Positions 54,984 to 64,000 of a DNA stretch of 64,000 nt are shown here, piece by piece; the first letter of the stretch is position 1, and each line of letters opens with the position of its first letter. The position numbers and the translations under genes were made by a program. The stretch comes from Mycocentrospora acerina (Eukaryota; Ascomycota; Dothideomycetes; Pleosporales): assembly GCA_022701365.1 (NCBI GenBank), contig JAKUHH010000068.1, positions 373,189-437,188 on the forward strand, in the 5' to 3' direction. The notes beneath the pieces are model-generated. The model was not told the origin of the DNA. It saw only the letters and a program-made list of their open reading frames with translations, and searched no databases.

Positions 54984-56852
54984 GCAGATGTTGCGCTGCG
55001 GTTGGTAGTGAGGTGTTGGTTGTGAATGCAAGGTTGGGTGAAGCTGTGACTTGCAATTGGTGTCAGGACGACGGCTCAACTCTTCAAGACAGAGTAGTTA
55101 TGAGAGTCGAGATAAAGAAGAAATGTTGACTGTGATTGTGAACAGGAGGAGACGCGATAGGTAGTGCATGGATAAACAACGCTGCCCCTCCACGCGTGTC
55201 GGAGCTCTCCGACACCCCTCTGCGCTGATCACCGCTGAGACGTTTAATACGAGAAATAAAAGTCATATTTCTACAGAGTGTGATTGTATTGGATAAGCGT
55301 GCGATATTCGAAGAGACGGCAATGCTAATTGAGTTTGATTTCGTCAGGAATTTACCAAATTCTTCTCTGCGTCGTCCTTTTGCCAAGGTATATGAATTGG
55401 AAACAATCGTGCTCCTGTGCAACATTGAGAGATCATACTCGGTTCAATTGAGCTAGCTTTACGGACGATGTTGTCAATGTATAATTCTCCTGAGAAGCTG
55501 AATAAGGCATCAAATGCCAACTTCATTTGAAAATGTTCATAGGCTTTCATCTTGAGGAAGAGCTTGCAAAGTGCGGATTGTGGATGAGAAATATAACAAA
55601 TTACATATAATGAGCATTCCCTTGTGTATGTTTTATCAACCTCTACACTAGCGCCTTGTCAGGACCAGTACGGATCTCATCCGAATACGTCGTAGTACAA
55701 TATGCACATGTGTTGTCTGAAGATACACAGTCGACCCTACCAATCTGACATCTGTGTTTTGCTCGATCAAGTGCATCTGCTGGATAAACAGGGCATCGAT
55801 CGATCAGTACCTGGGGATCGAGCTACTGATTCGCCAGGCAGTTTGAGGCTGGAGCAACGGCACGTAGTCCGCTCATGTTCGTGTCAGCTCCGGTAGCTTC
55901 GCAGGCCGCCAAGAATGCTCGATATGGTATTGTTTTTTTTGGGGAGGGAGGAGAGAAGCCTTTCGTACAACATGATGATGGCATAGTGAAGAACAACACG
56001 ACCGCTTTCAAAGCAATTGATTGTTAAGCCTTCACTTATGCTCGCTGCCGAGGAGGGTGCAAGCGAGCTTAGTAGAGCAAGGATCGTCGGTGTGGGACAC
56101 GGCGAAATGACCTGGCGCTCTGGCTGGCCCGTTGCCGAATCACGTTATGCGGCTTGGCAATAAGCTGCGTCACCTCGTCACCTCGAGAAATCGTCGCTCC
56201 CTCTGACCTCATCGAACGCCTCCCATTGTCATCATCACTCACGAGCACAATCCCCGTCCCCGCCTAGGCAAGAGCCTCATTTGAGTATTCAAGGAACGTA
56301 CCCTCACCCGTAACCAAGTTGCCGGAACTGCCTTGGTCCTTGTAGAACAGCGCATTTGTGCTGAAAAAAGATTGCGACGGCTACGAGCGTCAAATTAGGG
56401 GCTTGACGTCACTGTTGAACTTCTTCGCTCACGCACTCTCATTGCGAGTTCGGTGACGGCTGTCAATAATAACAAACTTGAGACCAGGCGCACTTACCCC
56501 GCGCTCGACGCACTCAATTCGCTTGCTGAAGGTACGTCGCCGTGTTGCGCTGTTGCTGCCGTTGTTGTTCCTGTCGCGTTATTGCCACGACCCCGAAAAG
56601 CCCTGCGACGCTCTGCCGGCCGCCTGTGCCGCACGCCATCGCAGCGCATCAACAGCTACACCGCTGCAAAACGTTTCCAGTGTGCTAATCATTTCGCCAA
56701 CAGACACAGGTGACCTGTGATTTGTGTGCCAAAACCCGCGCGCGCCGTTGCCGTTGCGACACATTGTGTGTTGAGAGTGAGAGAGATTAGGCCCGAGTAC
56801 CACCAGCGATCGCCCTTACCTTGACCACCACCGCTACGTCACTACCCACAGA
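54984..56852. promoter_or_regulatory. Divergent promoter region, hydrolase and atfA
   Basis: About 1.87 kb between divergent starts. It holds a consensus CRE at 56404-56411. Short frames (56453-56720) are CG-rich leader-like sequence without domains. Long regulated upstream regions are common for stress-response transcription factors. Confidence 0.5.
56404..56411. promoter_or_regulatory. CRE (ATF/CREB) palindrome TGACGTCA
   Basis: A perfect eight-base CRE, the site bound by ATF/CREB bZIP dimers, lies about 440 bp before the start codon of the AtfA-like gene. Autoregulation is inferred from the match between site and adjacent factor. Confidence 0.6.
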
Positions 56853-58836
56853 ATGGCTGCTGCGACATCATCAGCGCGAGCCTCCCCCCAGAACTCCAAC
56901 ATGTCCTCACCCAAGGACAGTAAAAATATCCTCCCCGCCCTGACTAAGGTTGAAGGTGTGTATTGTACCCAATCCCGTCGCGTTCCATTGCTCTTGTTGC
57001 TCCTACCCTCCCCGCTGTGCGCAACATACGTACCTGTAGTTGCGCGTGCATTACCAACACCCCAACATCGTCGTTACGCGCAAAACATGACTAACCATGG
57101 TGTCGCCAACAGAGCCTGCCAAGGTCGAGACAAGTCAAGAACTGCGTGAGTCTACTCCCTTCTCCACTCTGCGCGACACTCATCTCGCAGCCGCACATCA
57201 TCTTCACCTCTGTTCGTATCACGACGCTAACCCCCAAATCAGCACCTCCTACCGAGGCAGCCACCAAGCAAGACGCGAAGCCAGCAACAACAAATGCACA
57301 GCCGTTGGCTCCTCCACCTAAACCCGTGCCAACGTCCGCCAGCGACACACCCGACTACTTCAACACTGTTCACAACCCCTTCTCGTTGGAGCCAAACGTT
57401 TTCGAGCAGTCCTTCGGTGGTAACGGCACTGCAGAGACACCAGGAGGTCGTCCTATCCTACCCCCTGTCGCCAACATCACGTCTCCTTCGCCGCTCCCAG
57501 GCATCACGCCTGGCTGGCAGTCGTTACGCGCAGGACCCTTAAGTCCTGCCATGCTTAGTGGGCCTACTGGACAGGGTGATTACTTCAGCGAATCATTCCG
57601 AGGCTTTCCCACCCCTAACGAATCATCTCTTCGCACTGGTCTCACCCCTGGTGGAGGTGGGTCCATGTTTCCGGCCCCCAGCCCTAATACCCAGGCCATC
57701 TTTCATCTGCAAAACGGCGGTGTAACCCCCGGTACTGGTGACTTCCAACAAGCAGCTTTGCGCGCCGCCCACCAGGCGAATCAATTGAAGGTACCTACGA
57801 CAGGGGCACCAACCTCGCAGCCAGATACTATGGCAGCAGCAATGGATCGCCAAAACAACTATCAGCAGTCCCAGCCACAACAGCAACGATCCCAAAACGA
57901 TCCATTTGCCAATCATGACGTCAGTAGCGCCGCTAACGACTTGCTTTCCTTTGCCAGCCAGAACGGTGGATCTCGCAACGGTCAGCAGCCCTTTTCAATG
58001 CCTCCCCAGCAGCAATCTATCAATGCAGGGCATATGCCTGTCCAGCCTGTCCACCAAAATCATGGACGTCGCAACACCAAGGGGTCCATCAACAGCATTG
58101 CCTCTGCAGACACTGGTGACTTCTCAGAAAGTGGTGGCAGCGAGCAAAACAAGTCGGCTACGCGATCGCGCGGGAAGAGAGGTCCCGTCAATGGTAAGCA
58201 AGCCGCCGGCTCCAAGCGAAAGGTAGACGAAGCGCCAAAGGGCAGTAGGAAGAAGAGCGTCGCTGCTCCCTCCATCGGCGATGAAGACGAAGACTCTGAT
58301 GAAGACATGATGAACGTCAAGGATGAGGAGCTGGACAGCAAGGGTAGGAAGATGACTGATGAGGAGAAGCGAAAGAACTTCTTGGAAAGAAACAGGTCAG
58401 TATTTGTAGGTACCGCACTGATATGCATGCTGACTTTACTAGGGTTGCCGCGCTCAAGTGCAGACAAAGGAAGAAGCAATGGCTCGCCAACTTGCAATCC
58501 AAGGTTGAGTTGTTCAGCACGGAAAACGATGCTCTCTCTTCTACCGTCACCCAACTCCGTGAGGAGATTGTCAATCTCAAGACTCTGCTACTTGCCCACA
58601 AAGAGTGCCCAGTCTCGCAGGCTCAGGGCCTCAACGGTGCTGCCATGAATAACTTCCTTGGCAGTGACATCAGTCATCAAAACCCCTACGGTATCGCTCA
58701 ATTACAGCCCAACGGCGTCCATCACATGGGCATGCAAATGCAGCAAGGACAAATGATGAACCGGTTCGTATCTCCACCCCCTCGGTCGTCAAGTGCACAA
58801 CATCAGGAAAACATGCACTATCCTCCGAGATACTAG
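56853..58836 (+). CDS. atfA: ATF/CREB-family bZIP transcription factor, AtfA-like
   Basis: Four exons: 56853-56955, 57113-57145, 57243-58395 and 58443-58836, 560 residues; introns of 157, 97 and 47 nt. Joins give NILPALTKVE-EPAKVETSQEL-PPPTEAATK and ERNR-VAALKCRQRKK. The last intron interrupts the basic region, a common position in fungal ATF genes. The N-terminal half has the AtfA activation-region words DYFNTVHNPFSLEPNVFEQS, PGITPGWQSLRAGPLSPAML and GQGDYF. An acidic DEDEDSDEDMM run precedes the bZIP: NFLERNRVAALKCRQRKKQW then a leucine zipper (LQSKVELFSTENDALSSTV). AtfA works downstream of the Hog1/Sak MAP kinase in oxidative, osmotic and spore stress responses. The tiny second exon is the least certain part. 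Confidence 0.93.
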
Positions 58837-59796
58837 AACACACGCTCACGTCTTCCAGGTAAGCAATCTGGAAGCTATTCAGTTGCCTGAGCGTGCTGTG
58901 TCGCGTTCAAGTCGCTAATGTTATGATTGACTTTAGTTATTAATCCACAATCACGACATGCGGCTCCAACAGCCTCCACGATTACGACCACACAAACATA
59001 CGACCTTGTAATACACCGCTACTTGTCCTTTATCTCCTTACCGGACGTGTCGCTGACGCTTCCCAAAATGCATGGAATGGCGTTTCGGAGGCTTGGCTCA
59101 CGTCATCCTGGCGTCACACTGGCGTTTTCGCCTAGAAGTGCGCCACATCTAGAACATTTCTACCTCACCTCATCGAGCGGAACGACGGGACGGGGAAAAC
59201 TAAAACGCACGTACATAAATCCCTCTCGTAAGGACACATACAAGTGCTTTCTTTCCTTGTGTATACATGGTGGACAGGACCACATCTAGCAGGTGTTGTG
59301 GCGCAATTTGAACATTGTTTGCTTATTGATATTTTGCAATTGGCGGTGCGTTGTTTGGGATGGTCCTGGTGTCCTGGCCTTTGGTTCTTTGCGCCTCTGC
59401 GCCTTCCTTTCCTTTCCTCATCAGGGTGGTGTTTTCTAGGATGATTCTGGCGGTAGGCTACACGCCTTTTTGATTCGTAACTAAGCAACATTAGGGCGGC
59501 GTAGTGGCAGAGAGCGGAAACGAAAACTGTTCCTCTGTTTCTTTGGTTGTGGATGCACTACCAAGTGAGCAGTAGTCGAGCATGTGGGATGTGTATGTAT
59601 ATGTGGCAATTCAAGTTTTTGCATTCACAATGTTTTCCTTCAATACCTCTTGGCTTTCGCCTACCTTTGTGTCTTTGATGCTGCTGATCCAGTTGTTTAC
59701 CCCTCGCCCTTGATCATTTCCTTATTATTAAGGTGTACGCTGTGTATCCCCCCCTCCCCCCAACGCCCTGCCTGAATTCCTCCCACACATCCCCGG
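58837..59796. other. Convergent 3' regions, nothing recognised
   Basis: About 960 bp between the atfA stop and the 3' end of the phosphoesterase gene. Probably 3' UTRs; no gene-like frame. Confidence 0.5.
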
Positions 59797-60705
59797 CTAT
59801 CTTTTGGTGCTGGTTTTGCCGCCTTCAATGGTTTGCTGCTTCGCTCCAAAAATCACTCGCCACTCTCCATCGAGCGGCCCTACAACCAAAGGGGAAACAT
59901 TCCACGTCCCGTTTCCCCTAGGGTGTGCATATCCTTTCTGATTGGCAACCACCAACTTCCCATCATCCAAAAATTGACAATTATAGTGGGTATGTCCAAA
60001 CGCCCACATCTTCACATTCCGGCTCGTCCAGCAGATTTCTCGACTTAGATCTGTTCTGAACCCTGAGCTCACGCGCGATGTTGCGTGACGCGGGTCATTC
60101 GCCCGGGGGTGAGTGGTTGGCGAGTGGTGCGTCAAGACGACTATTTGTCGATCTGGGTCTCGTGTCGATATGTGTGCAACGGTAGTATTTAGCCATATTA
60201 GATCTTGAATGTGGTCGCTGTTGTGGTCGTTGGTGGTGCGGCCCAATATCCCTCTTGCTTCGTTGAAGTCTGTTACTGTGGCTGCGATCTTGGGTGCGTG
60301 TTCGGGGGGGATTTGCGTCCATAGGGTGCATCCTAGGATTGTGATGTTGGGGGATACGTCGACTTGGGTTCGGTTCATGAAGTGGAATCTCCCGGCGTGG
60401 TTGCGTTTTGCGGATTCCTCAAAGGCTTCCATTTTCGAGACGGCGACTGCGATGGTTGTGCCGTACGCTTCGTGATTTCCGAGCACGTAGTAGATATTCA
60501 GATTGTGTTCACGTTCCAGTAGAGAGGTGATGAGTTGGAAGAGTTGCGGGTGCTGTATAAAGCCAATGTCGCCGAGGAGAAAGAGGTGTGGTGCGTGGAG
60601 GGGGAAGTTTTGGGGAAGGGAGAAGTGCGTGTAGTTCAGATCAAGGATAGGGGTCTCGAGGTGCAGGTCTGAGATGATTTGGAAACAAGGAGCATTCGAA
60701 GACAT
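59797..60705 (-). CDS. Calcineurin-like metallophosphoesterase
   Basis: Single exon, 302 residues from ATG 60705. All metal-binding blocks of the superfamily are present in order: SDLHLE (D13, H15), LLGDIGF (D46), LGNHEAY (N77, H78), VVLTHHSPT (about residue 190-198) and WAFGHTHYN (about residue 235). The active site should hold two divalent metals. The opening FQIISDLHLETP matches a fungal Ser/Thr-phosphatase-like group of unknown substrate. No signal peptide or membrane helix, so probably cytosolic. Convergent with atfA. Confidence 0.92.
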   Translation of the reverse strand: MSSNAPCFQIISDLHLETPILDLNYTHFSLPQNFPLHAPHLFLLGDIGFIQHPQLFQLITSLLEREHNLNIYYVLGNHEAYGTTIAVAVSKMEAFEESAKRNHAGRFHFMNRTQVDVSPNITILGCTLWTQIPPEHAPKIAATVTDFNEARGILGRTTNDHNSDHIQDLIWLNTTVAHISTRDPDRQIVVLTHHSPTTHPRANDPRHATSRVSSGFRTDLSREICWTSRNVKMWAFGHTHYNCQFLDDGKLVVANQKGYAHPRGNGTWNVSPLVVGPLDGEWRVIFGAKQQTIEGGKTSTKR

Positions 60706-62126
60706 TGTTACAGTGAAGGTATGACTGTGAGTTGCTTGAGGGTAGCGCGGTTGAGATGAGAGAAGTGTGCAAGATTAAGGTAGAATCGGAAAGGTGTGCT
60801 GTTGTCTTTCTCACTGCGTAGTTTTGAGAATGGCTGATCGATTCCATGTTGTCGAGAACTACTCTTTCCTGAAATGACAAGATTGCCAGGCTGCGAAATT
60901 GGGAACGTCATGTGGTCAGGATCATAGTAGGTGAAGTCCTCGTCTCCTTTCGCAGTCAAACACAATTTCTCTGCTATCTAGTATTTGCTTTCACGAACGA
61001 ACTGGGATATTTGCGTCACGTTTTATAACATTACTATTGGTTTTTGTTCTGGAAGATTGCTGTGCAGAGTTTGGCTGGATGGTCACGTTATGAATGCGAA
61101 AGCTCAATGAATGCGGGCAGGACCATCCTAGTGTCCTTCGTTTGCGCATACTGCAGCGTTCTGATCTTTATGACTGCGTCTAAGCTGAGGACACAGTCCA
61201 GTATCAGAAGCAAGAGAGAAGTACATAACTAGAGAAGTGGGACAGAGACCCGGGCACCACAGGAACAAGTGGTGAGGTTGATTGGAAACCAACCGAAGAG
61301 CGCCTTTACCTTGGCCTTTGTAAAGTCGTCCGTTGAAACTTGTCCGAATGTAACAACGAAGGCACCGCACTCAGGAACTTCCGTGTCATCAGTCATCTGG
61401 GCACCTCAGGACCAGTGAGCTCAGCAAACCGGAAGATTTTCTATACGATGTACGTGTGGTTTCATCGTGGCACCTCTTGCCATTACCGATGAACAACCGA
61501 GCAATATACAGGAATAACTTCTCGTTAGCTTGTCTGTAAAGAGGAAATAAGGGAATGTAGAAGCGAATCAAAAGAAGGGTTATGCCTCTTTTGGGCTCTT
61601 GTCAATTGTGTAAAGTAAAAGTAGCTTTTAAGTTTGAATTCTCTGTCTCTCACAAGTGTTGAAAAGAGGCTTTGCATCTCGCTACTGTCTATGAACCGGG
61701 CTGGCCTGCGTCTGGCAAAGTGCCTACCCTAGTAAAGTCGCGGCTGCTTGTGCAGAGGATGAGGTTCCAAGTGCTTGACGATTTTCTTACACTTAGATCT
61801 GTATAACACCAAAAAGAGTATGACGTTAAGATCCCTGCACCACTAAGGGAAACACTAGCCGCCTAGTGCCTCGTCGCCAATCCGCAATACCAAGAGTTGA
61901 CAACGCCGACTTTATGACGTCGAGATAGATTGTTCTAGTCAGTGTGGAGTCAAAACACCGATTTCTAAGCAAATAAAAATCTCTTATTGCATGCAAACAC
62001 ACTTAAGACGCTATATCTCGAGATCCTTTTCCTTGTATACTGCATTGTCACTTCAACCCAAAACCAAACTGCTACCTATCCATACAATAACCTTTTTTTT
62101 CAGCGATTGATACCCAGCCCACAAAA
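60706..62126. other. Divergent intergenic region, nothing recognised
   Basis: About 1.4 kb between divergent starts of the phosphoesterase and the flavin oxidoreductase. Short frames have no motifs. A T-run lies just before ATG 62127. Confidence 0.5.
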
Positions 62127-63470
62127 ATGGCACCACGACGATACGAAGCCGAGAAGAAGGATGCTAGCCCGCTGGGCAAGCCTCTCAACTTTGAATTTTC
62201 CAAGAAGACCGCCCGGAATCGCTTCCTCAAGGGCGCAATGACCGAGCGTCTCTCCTCCTGGGATGCACAGAACCTCGAAGCACGTGGCGTTCCCTCAAAG
62301 AACCTCGTCAATGTCTACCGTCGCTGGGGCGAGGGCGAGTACGGCGTTATCCTAACCGGAAACGTCATGATTGAATACGACCACCTTGAGGCAGCTGGTA
62401 ATCCCATCATCCCCCGGGGCTCAAAGTACGAGGGAGAGCGCTTTGAAAGGTTCAAGGACCTAGCTACTGAGGCCAAGAAGCACGGCTCCCTGATTGTTGC
62501 ACAAGTGTCGCATCCCGGTCGCCAGGTCACAGAACAGATCCAGAAGAACCCCATCTCCGCCTCCGATGTGCAGCTCGAGGGAGACATTATGGGGATGAAG
62601 TTTGCCAAACCACGAGCCGCAACCGAAGAGGACATTAAGAACATCATCGAGGGCTTCGCACACGCAGCAGAGTACTTAGAGAAGGCGGGCTATGATGGCA
62701 TCCAGCTCCACGGCGCTCACGGATACCTCCTCGCGCAGTTTTTGGCCCCATCTACAAACAGGAGAACTGACAAGTACGGAGGCAGCCTCGAGAACCGCTC
62801 CCGCCTCATCATCGAGATTGCTGAAGAGATCCGCCGCCGCACGTCGAGTTCTTTCATTGTCGCCATCAAGCTTAACTCGGTAGAGTTCCAGGAGAAGGGA
62901 TTCGACACCCAGGAGGCAGCAACGCTGTGCAAACTGCTTGAGGACAACAACTTCGACTTTGTCGAGCTGTCTGGTGGTACCTATGAGAAGCTTGCATTTG
63001 GTCACCAGCGCGAATCTACGAAGAAGCGTGAGGCTTTCTTCCTGGAGTTTGCGGAGAAGATCACACCTTCCCTCTCAAAGACCCGCACCTACGTCACCGG
63101 TGGCTTCAAAACTGTAGCCGCAATGGTCGACGCCCTGTCCACTGTTGATGGTGTAGGTCTTGCGCGCCCCACCACTCAAGAACCTGAGATCCCCCGTCAA
63201 ATTATCAACGGAGAGATCTATGCCGCTATTGACCAACTCACCGACGACAACGACTTTGGCATCACAAACGTTGCTTCTGGCACACAGATCAGGCAGTTGG
63301 GCAAGGACCAGCAGCCCATTGATCTCAGCGACGAGAAGAACTTTCAGGGGTTCCTGAAGGATGTGGGTGTTTGGGGCAAGGGTCTGGCGGAGGACAAGAC
63401 AGGAAACAAGTACGGATATGTGGACATTGAGAGTGTAGAGGCAGTCCCATACGGAACGGCGTCTGTTTAG
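62127..63470 (+). CDS. NADH:flavin oxidoreductase, Old Yellow Enzyme family
   Basis: Single exon, 447 residues. The TIM-barrel FMN domain shows the family motifs: NRFLKGAMTERLSSWDAQNL near the N-terminus, VSHPGRQ, AGYDGIQLHGAHGYLLAQFL with the substrate-binding pair H195 and H198, then APSTNRRTDKYGGSLENR, KLNSVEFQEKGFD, VELSGGTYE, and YVTGGFKT with VDGVGLARP for FMN phosphate binding. It resembles the long bacterial-type OYE group (NemA/BaiC-like) without the C-terminal FeS and FAD domains, so it is probably an NAD(P)H-dependent enoate reductase. A C-terminal tail of about 70 residues (LGKDQQPIDLSDEKNFQG) is fungal. Substrate unknown; cytosolic. Confidence 0.94.
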   Translation: MAPRRYEAEKKDASPLGKPLNFEFSKKTARNRFLKGAMTERLSSWDAQNLEARGVPSKNLVNVYRRWGEGEYGVILTGNVMIEYDHLEAAGNPIIPRGSKYEGERFERFKDLATEAKKHGSLIVAQVSHPGRQVTEQIQKNPISASDVQLEGDIMGMKFAKPRAATEEDIKNIIEGFAHAAEYLEKAGYDGIQLHGAHGYLLAQFLAPSTNRRTDKYGGSLENRSRLIIEIAEEIRRRTSSSFIVAIKLNSVEFQEKGFDTQEAATLCKLLEDNNFDFVELSGGTYEKLAFGHQRESTKKREAFFLEFAEKITPSLSKTRTYVTGGFKTVAAMVDALSTVDGVGLARPTTQEPEIPRQIINGEIYAAIDQLTDDNDFGITNVASGTQIRQLGKDQQPIDLSDEKNFQGFLKDVGVWGKGLAEDKTGNKYGYVDIESVEAVPYGTASV

Positions 63471-64000
63471 ATGGTGCATAGATGATCTTAACCTATTACT
63501 GGCATTAGTTAAAGTACTATAGACATTAGCATAGAGCTGACCATAGACACTAATGAAGATGATGAATGAACACTCAATGGTCTCTACCTTATGTGTTGTC
63601 ATCTTACCCTTTTTACTGCTATATGAACTATTCCGGTATGTTTTACCAACTGAAACTGGACGATCGGCCATCAATCCTCGACCGTATCTTGTAAGTGCCA
63701 ATGAATGGTATGAGAAACATCGTTCACAATTTCCTCCCACGAAAAATTGTGAATATGCTTTGCGCACCGCTCAAACTCACCTTACTAACCAGGACCCGCC
63801 AGAGTTCAAATGCTGACTCGCCCGGATATCTTATCGTTGAATTGCATTTGTCTGAGACGTTGTGGATGGTTAGTGAGCTGACAGAGACGATTCAGTACTC
63901 ATTTGGTGTACTCATTCCAGGGATAAGGGAGGAAAGTGCTCGGTACAGGAGTGGGAGTAGTTAGGGCAAGGGGAGAGAAAGAGTGAATGGAAGTAGCGGA
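63471..64000. other. Right window edge, nothing supportable
   Basis: The 3' UTR of the oxidoreductase gene, then about 400 bp with short frames on both strands. One plus-strand frame at 63553-63816 has a single hydrophobic run but no family resemblance. Confidence 0.4.

Noticed and set aside
55021..55079. Longer N-terminus for 5-hydroxyisourate hydrolase
   Set aside because: The extension would begin at a TTG, and the conserved fungal N-terminus starts at ATG 54983.

Overview
The window reads as nuclear DNA of a filamentous ascomycete, most likely a Dothideomycete of the Pleosporales type. The evidence is short GT-AG introns (mostly about 45-110 nt), fungal-type proteins (PKA regulatory subunit, AtfA-like bZIP, Opy2-like anchor, Gpi15/PIG-H, a PTH11/rhodopsin-type membrane protein, a berberine-bridge-like oxidase) and a repeat block with RIP-like C-to-T changes. 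The clade is inferred; species was not identified. All exon joins were read by eye from splice sites and frame continuity.

Left arm (1-22.1 kb), conserved and gene-dense: a CBM48/AMPK-type protein leaving the left edge (-), PKA regulatory subunit (+), an unrecognised 583-aa protein (-), V-ATPase subunit d (-), a basic coiled-coil protein (+), the U5 snRNP protein Dib1 (+), an RS-rich Hub1-like ubiquitin-fold protein (-), the GPI-anchor enzyme subunit PIG-H (+), a proline-rich orphan (-), a hemerythrin-domain protein (-) and a small secreted cysteine-containing protein (+).

Middle (22.3-43 kb), a repeat-rich compartment. About 9.6 kb (22.3-31.9 kb) is one head-to-tail satellite of roughly 160-190 bp monomers. 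It holds a higher-order block with an exact 344-bp period, local runs of one monomer length (158, about 170, about 176 bp), an AT-rich centre and GC-richer edges. A dispersed palindromic element built on TGTTAAACTGAC follows (32.4-33.4 kb), then a 19-20 bp minisatellite (35.0 kb) and a second small satellite with a related core (37.0-38.0 kb). Only orphan genes sit among or beside these repeats (34.1, 38.2, 40.5 and 43.1 kb).

Right arm (44-64 kb), conserved again: a secreted FAD-linked oxidase (-), a seven-helix membrane protein (+), a small membrane-anchored orphan (+), Opy2-like HOG-pathway anchor (+), 5-hydroxyisourate hydrolase (-), AtfA-like bZIP factor (+) with a consensus CRE upstream, a metallophosphoesterase (-) and an NADH:flavin oxidoreductase of the Old Yellow Enzyme family (+). 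The PKA regulatory subunit, Opy2 and AtfA are all stress or nutrient signalling parts. Dib1 and the Hub1-like protein are both tied to the spliceosome. No tRNA, rRNA, CRISPR array or intact transposon was recognised.
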